From an uncultured Draconibacterium sp. (GTDB taxonomy: Bacteria > Bacteroidota > Bacteroidia > Bacteroidales > Prolixibacteraceae), in the NCBI RefSeq assembly GCF_963675065.1, contig NZ_OY775906.1, positions 2,892,001-2,956,000 on the forward strand: a stretch of DNA of 64,000 nucleotides, written 5' to 3'. The first letter of the stretch is position 1, and each line of letters begins with the position of its first letter. This document shows positions 1 through 7,414 of this stretch, one piece after another. The translations under genes and the position numbers were made by a program. The notes under the pieces were generated by a model, which saw nothing but the letters and a program-made list of their open reading frames with translations, did not search any database and was not told the DNA's origin.

Positions 1-237
1 TTGTTTTCAGATAATGAAACATGCCAACCAGTGGTAGATGTCTTTATTTATTTGTATTCGAATATTTAGCGTTTGACTATTGAAAACATAAAAAGTAAAA
101 TCGTTATTTTAAAAAAATGAAATGAGGCTCATTCTCCGGCCTAATCGCAAAACCCATTGATCCGATTATAACAACATTGAATTTGACAAAATTAATTGAA
201 GGTTGTGAACTGTTCCGGTTTAGAATAAATACAAGTT

Positions 238-270
238 CACTAGTGTCCCATTAAAATTGGGACACTAGTG
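238..270. repeat. Perfect 12-bp inverted repeat
   Basis: CACTAGTGTCCC (238-249) and its exact reverse complement GGGACACTAGTG (259-270) surround a 9-nt AT-rich loop. There is no T-run on either side, so it is not a typical intrinsic terminator. It could be an operator, or the joined ends of a lost insertion sequence; nothing in the window decides between them. Confidence 0.6.
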
Positions 271-316
271 ATACAATTTAAAACCTGTGTCATCTACTTA
301 AAAACAAGACGTAAAT

Positions 317-350
317 CAAAAAGGTCAACCGAATTCGATTGACCTTTTTG
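317..350 (-). terminator. Terminator-like hairpin closing the PspC operon
   Basis: The arms AAAAAGGTCAA and TTGACCTTTTT flank a short loop. A-run and T-run on both sides allow termination in either direction. On the minus strand it follows the PspC gene stop by about 90 nt. A very similar hairpin recurs at 4181-4211, including some flanking bases. Confidence 0.65.
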
Positions 351-437
351 TTTGCTCCCCTGCCAGTTGGAATGTACAACCTGGTATAATAATGACATTT
401 TATAGTGATCAGGGTTCTTCCGTATTAACAAACTCTT

Positions 438-1067
438 TCAATCGTTTCCTTTTGAAAAAAACCTTGATTTTCTCATTTTTTTATAACTCTCTTTTACGGC
501 ATTCACTTCATCTTTCAAAAATTTCTCAATGTTTTTAATGGTTACCTCCTCGCCTTTCATTTCAAGTCGCTGTGTAGTAGTTACAGCCTTTGGAACAATT
601 ACCCACAGAAGCAAATAAACCAATATTCCTGCCCCTGATGTAAACAGTGCAAGCAATACAACTATTAATCTGATAACCACCGGATCCATTTCAAAATAAG
701 CAGCCAGACCACCACATACTCCTGCTATAACTGTTTGTTCAGGATCGCGATAAAGTTTTCTCTTCCTCGATTTCTGTCCTGCCAATGGTTCTTCTTCACC
801 TGCCTCCTCCGAAAAATTTTCGGGTGTACCGAGTGTTTCGATGAGTTCCTCTACCCACTCCAAAGTAATAGCCTGGTTTTTCTTGCCCGATTTTTCTGTA
901 AAAATCTCTGCTATCCTCGCTTCAATATCAGCGAAAATTTCTTTGCCGTCGTCATCCTTGCCAAAATAATTTTTCAGTATTACCATGTATTTCTGTAAGG
1001 CCTCATATGCGTCTTCTTCAATATGAAATACAGTCCCGCTTATGTTTATTGTCAATGTCCTTTTCAT
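438..1067 (-). CDS. PspC domain membrane protein
   Basis: A 209-residue protein with a PspC domain at about residues 102-161. The basic stretch RKRKLYRDPE leads into V-I-A-G-V-C-G-G-L-A and a hydrophobic region (about 130-160) long enough for two membrane helices. The N-terminal 95 residues form a charged soluble region and the C-terminal 45 are charged and probably helical. PspC-family proteins sit in the inner membrane and take part in envelope-stress responses; the specific role here is not known. It is the last gene of a minus-strand operon behind a PadR regulator (47-nt gap) and a small secreted repeat protein. PadR-PspC pairing is common in Bacteroidota. A terminator-like hairpin lies downstream at 317-350. 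Domain call firm, function only general. Confidence 0.88.
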   Translation of the reverse strand: MKRTLTINISGTVFHIEEDAYEALQKYMVILKNYFGKDDDGKEIFADIEARIAEIFTEKSGKKNQAITLEWVEELIETLGTPENFSEEAGEEEPLAGQKSRKRKLYRDPEQTVIAGVCGGLAAYFEMDPVVIRLIVVLLALFTSGAGILVYLLLWVIVPKAVTTTQRLEMKGEEVTIKNIEKFLKDEVNAVKESYKKMRKSRFFSKGND

Positions 1068-1113
1068 TTTTATTGTTTTTTAAAGTTATTACTATTCTTC
1101 TGATTTTTTGCTA

Positions 1114-1446
1114 TTATGCCCTGTTTGTTTTGACTCTTCCAACAGCGTTAACTAATTCACCCCATGAGTCTTCCAGCTCTTGTAAAACGTCTCTACCTTT
1201 TTCGGTAAGTTCATAATATTTTCGAGGTGGTCCCTGGGTAGATTCTTCCCAGCGGTAGGATAATAAACCGTCATTCTTTAGCCGGGTAAGTAACGGATAA
1301 ACAGTACCTTCCACTACTATCATATTGGCATCACGTAAACCTTTGATAACATTCACTGCATACACCGGTTCTTGTTTACATACAAGTAAGATACAGTATT
1401 CCAAAACCCCTTTTCTCATTTGTGCTTTTGTATTCTCTAATTTCAT
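1114..1446 (-). CDS. PadR family transcriptional regulator
   Basis: A 110-residue single-domain winged-helix protein. The N-terminal half carries the PadR pattern (M-R-K-G-x-L-E-Y-C-I-L near residue 11, then G-T-V-Y-P-L-L-T-R-L-K, then a basic G-P-P-R-K-Y-Y wing followed by L-T-E-K-G), and the C-terminal helix (about 88-106) would make the dimer arm. PadR proteins are usually repressors that lose DNA binding on ligand or stress. It lies between the secreted repeat protein (53-nt gap) and the PspC gene and probably controls this operon. A pair of 9-bp inverted arms upstream (2039-2082) is a candidate operator. Confidence 0.9.
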   Translation of the reverse strand: MKLENTKAQMRKGVLEYCILLVCKQEPVYAVNVIKGLRDANMIVVEGTVYPLLTRLKNDGLLSYRWEESTQGPPRKYYELTEKGRDVLQELEDSWGELVNAVGRVKTNRA

Positions 1447-1499
1447 GATTTCTGACTTTTAAACGTTTATAATTTTCTTGCTGACAATTTTATATGGAA

Positions 1500-1943
1500 C
1501 TAACGATTCCATACTTTGTCAGAAGTCATCCAGTCTTCCAATTCCAGCGGAGATTCAGTTTCTTCGGCAAACTGAAAAGACCAGTGATTAAAAGTAGCTT
1601 CATCAATCATCCAGGCTTCTACTCCCAAAGCTTTTTCCTGTTCTGTTTGAACATATTGTGTAGAAACATCAAAGCTCGCTTCATCTGTCATCCAAGCTTC
1701 CAGTGCTAATGCTTCTTCTGTCTCCACATCGAAATTTGATATGTAAACATCTGCCCCGGTTGATGATGATTTGTATTCGGTAGAGTTATCAACCATTGCC
1801 AGGGCCATTCCCTTAAAGCTAATAGTTAATGGTAATGATTTTCCTAAATTCTGAGCATTTACACTAATACCCAGAGCTACTAAAACTAATCCTAATGTTA
1901 ATAATCTTGTAGTTACTTTCTGAACATTGTTTTTTGTTTTCAT
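1500..1943 (-). CDS. Small secreted protein with three W-M repeats
   Basis: A 147-residue protein with an N-terminal signal peptide (hydrophobic about 14-28, likely cut after A30). The C-terminal half carries three copies of a motif of the form E-x-x-L-x-[LV]-E-x-W-M at residues 76-91, 103-118 and 130-145. The tryptophans at 84, 111 and 138 are spaced exactly 27 residues apart. The protein is acidic after the signal and ends one residue past the third repeat. It is the first gene of the PadR/PspC operon, so it is probably under the same control. The family is not recognised by name. A role in the envelope, perhaps sensing or binding at the membrane surface, is inference from context. Confidence 0.75.
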   Translation of the reverse strand: MKTKNNVQKVTTRLLTLGLVLVALGISVNAQNLGKSLPLTISFKGMALAMVDNSTEYKSSSTGADVYISNFDVETEEALALEAWMTDEASFDVSTQYVQTEQEKALGVEAWMIDEATFNHWSFQFAEETESPLELEDWMTSDKVWNR

Positions 1944-2038
1944 GACTTATCCTCCAGTTGTTTTATTGTTTTCTGTAAAATCTTTTTGTAATTGCTTTCA
2001 GTAATATGACGCATTATTTCACACAACGTTACACTTGT

Positions 2039-2082
2039 ATAGTACTTTTTTTAATATGCATCTCTTTTTTGCTAAGTACTAT
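2039..2082. promoter_or_regulatory. Candidate operator for the PadR operon
   Basis: ATAGTACTT (2039-2047) and its exact reverse complement AAGTACTAT (2074-2082) lie 26 bp apart and about 100 bp upstream of the first gene of the PadR operon. Each arm contains the self-palindrome AGTACT. PadR proteins bind palindromic AT-rich sites near their own promoters, so an operator role is plausible but inferred. Confidence 0.35.
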
Positions 2083-2285
2083 GTTATGCATTGTTCTTAT
2101 TTTGGAATTAAACAGAATTCACAATACGGATGTAACAAACTCTTTATCTTCGTATTACACCTATGTCTATTTCCATACACTTTCAGAGTATGCGTGTATT
2201 TTTGGAAGCAAAAAATAATTTGAAATAGTAACTACTATTGAGGATTTACCACACTAGAATCAATTGAATTTAAAGATATCCGATG

Positions 2286-2375
2286 AAACTCCACCCTGAG
2301 AATTCGAAGATTCCTTTCAAAAATTCGGGCAAAAAAAAAGAGGCCGAAATTGCCTCTTTAAATTTGTTAGCTCCC
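2286..2375. repeat. Direct repeat copy A (relic of tRNA-Asn 3' flank)
   Basis: Ungapped match of 75 out of 90 bases to 7051-7140. The second copy is the region downstream of the intact tRNA-Asn, including its terminator hairpin and the last bases of its acceptor stem. This copy keeps the hairpin (2334-2359) and CTCCC of the tRNA end, then diverges. It lies between two divergent genes, where a terminator has no obvious job, so it looks like a duplication or integration scar. Confidence 0.75.
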
Positions 2376-2625
2376 ATACCATTGTAAGTTGCAATTGAAT
2401 TTGTGATTTTTCTTGCGTACGATCATACTCACCATTCACTCACTTTAATAATTTGCAATTAATTACAAGCACCATCTTAATATTCCTAATTTTATTCGAT
2501 ATTTTCCTAACAATCTATACACTAAAATTAGGCAATCTACGACATATTATTATATTTATACTTTCTAAAAAGCTGCATAGCTATAGCTACATTTATTAAA
2601 AACCAATAACAATTACCTATTTATT

Positions 2626-4074
2626 ATGGCAAATATTAAGTATTTTTTAGGCGAAGAGCTTCCGTTGGAGATGCATAAAGTTCGAATGGTTCAACGCCTT
2701 GATTTAGTTCCGGTTGAAAGAAGGCTTAAAGCTATTGAGGAGGCCGGCAATAATACATTTCTCCTCTACAATAAAGATATTTACCTTGATATGCTGACTG
2801 ACAGTGGCGTAAATGCCATGAGTGACAGACAAACAGCTGCAATGTTTACCGTTGACGATAGCTATGCAGGTTCAGCAACATTCACCCGGTTAAAAGACAA
2901 GTTGTTCGAGATTTTCGGAAAGGAATATTTTTTACCGGTTCATCAGGGACGTGCCTGCGAAAATCTGCTGTCACTGGCGTTTGTTCGAAAAGACACCTAC
3001 ATTCCGATGAACTACCACTTTACCACAACAAAAGCTCATATAATGATAAACGGTGGTAAAGTTCTGGAATTGTACTTACCTGACGCTTTGGATTCTGTCA
3101 GTTCAAAGCCCTTTAAAGGGAATATAGATCTGGAGAAATTACAAAAACTAATCGACGACGAGGGGGCCGATAAAATTTCATTTATTCGGATTGAAGCCGG
3201 CACCAACCTTATTGGAGGACAACCTGTTGCTTTAGATAATTTTATAGAAACTGGTAAAATTGCAAAAAAATACAAGATCCCGTTTGTTGTAGATGCCAGT
3301 TTATGGGCCGACAACCTGCATTTTATTAAAACCCGCGATGAGAAGTATAAAAACCACTCAACTCGGGAGATTACACGAATTTTATCAGATTCTGCCGACA
3401 TTATCTATTTCTCGGCGCGTAAATTAGGACACGTTCGAGGTGGCGGAATTGTTACCAACGATGAAGAAGTCTATAAAAAGCTTTTGGAGATGCTTCCTCT
3501 TTACGAAGGATTTTCAACCTATGGAGGTATGTCGACACGAGAAATGGAAGCCATGGCCGTTGGTTTAGACGAAACCATGGATGAAGAAATGATTAACCAG
3601 GGGCCTATTTTCATTAAATATATGATTGATCAACTTGTTAAACTTGGCATACCTGTAATAACGCCTCCCGGAGGTTTGGGAGCCCACCTTGATGCCATGG
3701 CTTTTCTTGATCATGTGCCACAAAAGGAATACAGGGCAGGTTCGTTAGCTGCTGCTTTATACATTGCTAGTGGAGTTCGGGGAATGGAAAGAGGTACAAT
3801 TTCGGAGGAAAGAGAAGAAGATGGCAGCGACCATTTTGCAGCAGTTGAGCTTTTAAGGCTTGCTCTTCCTCGTCGTGTTTTCACCTTATCGCAGGTAAAA
3901 TATACCATCGACAGAATTGCCTGGCTTTACGAGAACAGAAAGCTTATTGGCGGACTTGAATTTTATGAAGAACCAAAAGTATTGAGGTTTTTCTTTGGTA
4001 AGCTACAACCAACCTCCGACTGGCAGGAAAAGCTTGTGGAGAAATTTAAAGCCGATTTTGGCGATAGTCTGTAG
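2626..4074 (+). CDS. Tyrosine phenol-lyase/tryptophanase family enzyme
   Basis: A 482-residue PLP enzyme of the beta-eliminating lyase family. These cytosolic enzymes split tyrosine or tryptophan to phenol or indole, pyruvate and ammonia. Family landmarks: T-D-S-G-x-N-A-M-S-D near 58-67, Tyr80, H-Q-G-R-A-C-E-N with Arg109, Thr133, cofactor-ring Asp223, the S-A-R-K segment with Schiff-base Lys266, and T-Y-G-G. S-G-V-R-G-M-E-R-G with Arg385, L-P-R-R (415-417) and L-R-F-F-F near 453-457 look more like tyrosine phenol-lyase than tryptophanase. The conserved Arg three residues after the cofactor Asp, which contacts the PLP ring hydroxyl (Arg217 in the Citrobacter enzyme by recall), is Leu226 here. 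The residues after Lys266 are also unusual (L-G-H-V-R-G-G-G). Substrate is therefore uncertain. It stands alone with a terminator behind it. Confidence 0.82.
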   Translation: MANIKYFLGEELPLEMHKVRMVQRLDLVPVERRLKAIEEAGNNTFLLYNKDIYLDMLTDSGVNAMSDRQTAAMFTVDDSYAGSATFTRLKDKLFEIFGKEYFLPVHQGRACENLLSLAFVRKDTYIPMNYHFTTTKAHIMINGGKVLELYLPDALDSVSSKPFKGNIDLEKLQKLIDDEGADKISFIRIEAGTNLIGGQPVALDNFIETGKIAKKYKIPFVVDASLWADNLHFIKTRDEKYKNHSTREITRILSDSADIIYFSARKLGHVRGGGIVTNDEEVYKKLLEMLPLYEGFSTYGGMSTREMEAMAVGLDETMDEEMINQGPIFIKYMIDQLVKLGIPVITPPGGLGAHLDAMAFLDHVPQKEYRAGSLAAALYIASGVRGMERGTISEEREEDGSDHFAAVELLRLALPRRVFTLSQVKYTIDRIAWLYENRKLIGGLEFYEEPKVLRFFFGKLQPTSDWQEKLVEKFKADFGDSL

Positions 4075-4099
4075 TAAATATTGATTCTTAAATATTCTA

Positions 4100-4130
4100 A
4101 ATCCTGTTCAAATAGAGCAGGATTTTTTTA
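4100..4130 (+). terminator. Intrinsic terminator after the lyase gene
   Basis: A stem AATCCTGTTC/GAGCAGGATT with a five-base loop is followed by a T-run, 26 nt after the stop of the plus-strand lyase gene. Confidence 0.75.
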
Positions 4131-4180
4131 TAATCTCGATATTTCACAAACTGAACCGTTTTTCTAAAAACAACACATAA

Positions 4181-4211
4181 AAAAAGGTCAACCGAAACCA
4201 ATTGACCTTTT
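4181..4211. terminator. Bidirectional terminator-like hairpin
   Basis: Arms AAAAAGGTCAA/TTGACCTTTT lie between two convergent genes and probably end the FtsX-like gene transcript on the minus strand. The hairpin and about 15 bases of its left flank resemble the element at 301-350, so the two appear to be copies of one short sequence. Confidence 0.65.
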
Positions 4212-4297
4212 GTGCTTCTGCTAAATTAAACTATTGCAACCTGATTAGCAAAATCCGGAAAAGCGTCTTGCGAATAAATTCCTTCAAATACTCCTAT

Positions 4298-6673
4298 TTA
4301 CGATCTCATTTTTACTGACTCAGCAGGATTAAGATTGGCAGCCTGATACGCTTTGAAACTTATGGTTATTATAGAAATGAGAACGGTTGATAATGCGGCA
4401 ATAATCAAAAGATAAATGCTAATTTTTGTTCTGTACACATAGTTTTCCAACCATCTACTCATAAAGTAATAGGCGATTGGTAATGCTATAATAATCGCAA
4501 TAAGTGCAAGCTTCAGGAAATACTTAATAATTAGTTCCAAAATTGAAATTTCATTTGCACCAAATGTCTTTCTTACTCCAATTTCCTTTGTTCTTTGTTC
4601 AACCATATACGATACCAAGCCAAAAAGCCCCAAACATGCTATTATTATGGCGAGAATAGTAAATAAAGTAAAAATAACGCCCCTCTTTTCGTCTGCTTCA
4701 AACTGATTATTGAACCTTTCTTCTAAAAAAGTATATTCAAACGGCTTATCAGGAAACACCTCATTCCATTGAGTCTCGATATGGCTAAGTGTTTTATCTG
4801 TTTCGTCTTCATTAATTTTTATGTATACGATGTTGTTATTAATTCGGTAGGCAAGAAGCAGCGATTCTGTTTCATTATACATACCGGTTTGATGGTAATC
4901 TGCCATAACACCAACAACTCTTGCATTTAAAGCACCTGCATTTTGTCCCAACTGTATTTTTTTTCCAAGTGCTTTGCTCCAGGCCATACGTTTAACAAAG
5001 GTTTCATTAACAATAACAGCTTGAAGTGTATCCGATCGCATATCCTGTCTAAAGTTTCTTCCTTCAGAAATTTTAATTCCAAGCGCATCGATAAAATCGT
5101 GGTCAACAACACTAAAGTTTACTCCCTTTTCCATCATTCCCTGGTTAGTTTCAACATTGAATACTAATTTACCCGATCCCTCACCAATAGGTGTATTTGT
5201 TGAACTAACATATTTAATCCCCGGATGATTTAGTAATGATGTTTTTAAAACGGGGTATTTATTTATCATTTCTCCGTCCAATCTTAAGCTAATTACATTC
5301 TCCTGGTCGAACCCCTGATCCATTGTTTTTAAGAAATTCAATTGATTATAGACAACCAAGGTGCAAATAATCATTATCACAGAAATGGAGAATTGAATAA
5401 CCACCAAAACTTTTCGGAAAGAACTACCTGAAGCTCCCTGAGTTACTTCGCCCTTAAGTACAGCGCTAGGGTTGAATCGAGATAAATAAAATGCAGGATA
5501 ACACCCGCCAAGAATACCAATAATTAAAACAATACTAAAAAGAGCAGCTAAAAATATCGGACTTATAAGAATACTAAGATCGAATGATTTACCTGCAACA
5601 ATATTGAACTGGTGCAATAGAATAATAACAAGAACAATACTAAAAAGAAGTGAAACCAAAGTGAGAAAAACAGATTCTGCAAGAAACTGAAAAAGTAGTG
5701 GTCCCCTACTCGTTCCTGCTACTTTTCTTAAACCAACTTCTTTCGCTCTTTTGGCCGACCGTGCCGTTGCCAGGTTCATATAATTCATTGCCGCAATTAA
5801 TACCAGAAAAAACGCCACTATCCCAAAAATATATACATAAGTTATGCTTCCGGTTGGTTCTGGTTCGCTGGCATTTGTTGAATATAGATGGATATCTTTT
5901 AATGACTCTAAACTATATTTTATGGTAATATTCATTGCTCCAAATATCGACTTCATATAATTATCGTACATCTCGTCAAGTTTCGTCTCAAATGCTTTTA
6001 CGTCAATATTATCAGGCAATAACAAATAGGTAAAAACGCCAAAATTCCCCCAACTGCCTAATTGTTTTGGTAGATTGTTTCGGGCCGCAATAGCATCAAA
6101 ACGAAAATGAGAATTGGACGGAACATTTTCAAGTATTGCCACAACCTCATAAGAATTAGCTCCGGCAGTTAATGTTTTCCCGATGGCATTAGTATTCCCA
6201 AAATATTTTAGCGCTACTTTTTTAGTAAGTGCTATTTTATTGGGTTCCGACACAGCAGCTATTGCATCTCCCTCGATTACATTATAATTGAAAATACTAA
6301 AAAGTGTTGAGTCTGCATAAAAGAAATTATCCTCGTTATATTCATTATCTTCATATTTATACAATTGACGGGGCATATTAATAAATCGCACAAAAGACTC
6401 AACTTCGGGATAATCTTGTTCAACCTGGGGTCCAAACGGAATCTGGGCAACAATCCATGTAAATTGGTCATCGGGTTCTGTTATTGTTGATGAAACACGA
6501 TAAATACGATCAGCTTTTTCGTGATAATTATCGTAACTAAGTTCGTCGGCAACATAAATTATCAAAAAGAGCGAGCTTGTAATCCCCAGAGTAAGACCAA
6601 TAATATTTAAAAAGCTGTATCCAAAATACTTAAAAATATGTCTGATCGCCGTTTTTAAAATATTTTTTATCAT
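4298..6673 (-). CDS. FtsX/MacB-type ABC transporter permease
   Basis: A 791-residue inner-membrane protein with the layout of large Bacteroidota permeases. An N-terminal helix (about 18-43) is followed by a periplasmic MacB-core region (about 45-275), three helices (about 283-400) with an A-R-S-A-K-R-A-K-E-V-G-L-R-K coupling motif, then a second half. The second half starts with a helix near 425, has another periplasmic domain, and ends with three helices containing E-Q-R-T-K-E-I-G-V-R-K-T-F-G. The two R-K-E-[VI]-G-[LV]-R-K motifs are the sites that contact the ATPase. No ATP-binding subunit is adjacent, as is usual for these dispersed permeases. Such systems move lipoproteins, peptides or drugs or act as mechanotransmission devices; the substrate is unknown. 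It sits inside the segment bounded by the tRNA-Asn flank repeats. Confidence 0.9.
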   Translation of the reverse strand: MIKNILKTAIRHIFKYFGYSFLNIIGLTLGITSSLFLIIYVADELSYDNYHEKADRIYRVSSTITEPDDQFTWIVAQIPFGPQVEQDYPEVESFVRFINMPRQLYKYEDNEYNEDNFFYADSTLFSIFNYNVIEGDAIAAVSEPNKIALTKKVALKYFGNTNAIGKTLTAGANSYEVVAILENVPSNSHFRFDAIAARNNLPKQLGSWGNFGVFTYLLLPDNIDVKAFETKLDEMYDNYMKSIFGAMNITIKYSLESLKDIHLYSTNASEPEPTGSITYVYIFGIVAFFLVLIAAMNYMNLATARSAKRAKEVGLRKVAGTSRGPLLFQFLAESVFLTLVSLLFSIVLVIILLHQFNIVAGKSFDLSILISPIFLAALFSIVLIIGILGGCYPAFYLSRFNPSAVLKGEVTQGASGSSFRKVLVVIQFSISVIMIICTLVVYNQLNFLKTMDQGFDQENVISLRLDGEMINKYPVLKTSLLNHPGIKYVSSTNTPIGEGSGKLVFNVETNQGMMEKGVNFSVVDHDFIDALGIKISEGRNFRQDMRSDTLQAVIVNETFVKRMAWSKALGKKIQLGQNAGALNARVVGVMADYHQTGMYNETESLLLAYRINNNIVYIKINEDETDKTLSHIETQWNEVFPDKPFEYTFLEERFNNQFEADEKRGVIFTLFTILAIIIACLGLFGLVSYMVEQRTKEIGVRKTFGANEISILELIIKYFLKLALIAIIIALPIAYYFMSRWLENYVYRTKISIYLLIIAALSTVLISIITISFKAYQAANLNPAESVKMRS

Positions 6674-7050
6674 AACGAATATTTTTATAATCGTTTACAC
6701 ACACTGTTGCACTTGGGAATTTTTAGTCAAATTATGAGTTTTTAAAAGAATTTTCTATCAATAAGAATGCTGATATGATTTTTTAGCAATTTAAGGATAA
6801 TGCATTAATTACCAATGCATCCATCAACATTTCTGAAGAGCACAAGGGACTGAAGTTGTAATAAACTATACCGACTGAATGAGATTAATAAGACCAAAAG
6901 TAGATTTTAAGGTTGCATCTTTTCTGGAAAAATGGTTTTAGACAAAGGGAAAGTTGCAACCTACGAATTCGCCCTACCGATACAGTTTCTTCTCAATGTC
7001 AGCAAGGTTTTCATCTCAATAAAATAAATTGATTTTAAATGTGCTCAATG
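6674..7050. other. Intergenic region upstream of the permease gene
   Basis: No coding frame, tRNA or hairpin with a T-run was seen in this AT-rich stretch. It should contain the minus-strand promoter of the permease gene, but no full TTG/TAnnTTTG match was found. Confidence 0.4.
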
Positions 7051-7140
7051 GAACTCTCCCCTGAGAATTTGGTGATTCCTTTCAAAAATTTGGTCATAAA
7101 AAAAGAGGTCGAAAAGACCTCTTTAAATTTGGTGGCTCCC
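7051..7140. repeat. Direct repeat copy B (tRNA-Asn 3' flank)
   Basis: Matches 2286-2375 without gaps at 75 of 90 positions. The copy begins 82 bp beyond the tRNA-Asn 3' end, includes its terminator, and runs eight bases into the tRNA (the encoded CCA, the discriminator and four acceptor bases). Confidence 0.75.
7098..7124 (-). terminator. Terminator of tRNA-Asn
   Basis: Reading the minus strand, the arms AAAGAGGTC and GACCTCTTT flank a five-base loop, followed by seven T, nine bases after the encoded CCA end of tRNA-Asn. Confidence 0.8.
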
Positions 7141-7209
7141 CAGGTTGGACTTGAACCAACGACCTACGGATTAACAGTCCGCCGCTCTAACCAACTGAGC
7201 TACTGGGGA
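7133..7209 (-). tRNA. tRNA-Asn (anticodon GTT), CCA encoded
   Basis: Read on the minus strand this is a complete cloverleaf. The acceptor arms are TCCCCAG (7203-7209) and CTGGGGA (7137-7143), the anticodon loop CTGTTAA gives anticodon GTT, the T-loop contains TTCAAGT, and the encoded 3' CCA is at 7133-7135. It is 77 nt with CCA and has no intron or mismatch in the acceptor stem. It has its own consensus promoter upstream (7255-7283) and a terminator (7098-7124), so it is probably a single-gene transcript. Its 3' flank is duplicated at 2286-2375. Confidence 0.97.
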
Positions 7210-7254
7210 AGATTTCCTTCCAGCTTTGAATACGTTTTGTTTTCAAAAGCGATG

Positions 7255-7283
7255 CAAAAGTAATAGCTTTTCTTAAAAGTCAA
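7255..7283 (-). promoter_or_regulatory. Promoter of tRNA-Asn
   Basis: On the minus strand TTG (7281-7283) and TACTTTTG (7255-7262) are separated by 18 bp. This matches the Bacteroidota TTG-N17..23-TAnnTTTG promoter, about 46 bp upstream of the tRNA 5' end. Confidence 0.6.
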
Positions 7284-7414
7284 AACTTTTTTCTAAAAAA
7301 AATCGATTAAAAACTCGATCCCCTATCAAAGAAAAATATGGAACAAACTCAAACCATATTCTACTTTTATTGTTATACAGACAGTTATTAAATACAAACA
7401 TTCAAAATAGAGAA

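Larger units (their letters stand above)
1..437. other. Intergenic region at window start
   Basis: No credible coding frame is seen. The stretch holds a perfect palindrome (238-270), a terminator-like hairpin (317-350) that closes the minus-strand operon to its right, and, at 352-390, a sequence faintly resembling the acceptor/T-arm half of a tRNA. The left part may belong to a gene or promoter outside the window. Confidence 0.5.
1944..2625. other. Divergent intergenic region with promoter area and repeat relic
   Basis: This 682-bp region separates the minus-strand PadR/PspC operon from the plus-strand lyase gene, so promoters for both should lie here. It contains inverted arms at 2039-2047/2074-2082 and one copy (2286-2375) of a direct repeat whose other copy is the tRNA-Asn 3' flank. 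No consensus TAnnTTTG promoter with a matching -33 element was found. A 70-codon plus-strand frame at 2006-2218 is AT-rich and unconvincing. Confidence 0.5.

Noticed and set aside
2006..2218. Plus-strand 70-codon hydrophobic frame
   Set aside because: The stretch is very AT-rich, the hydrophobicity follows from T-rich codons, and it overlaps the candidate operator of the PadR operon.
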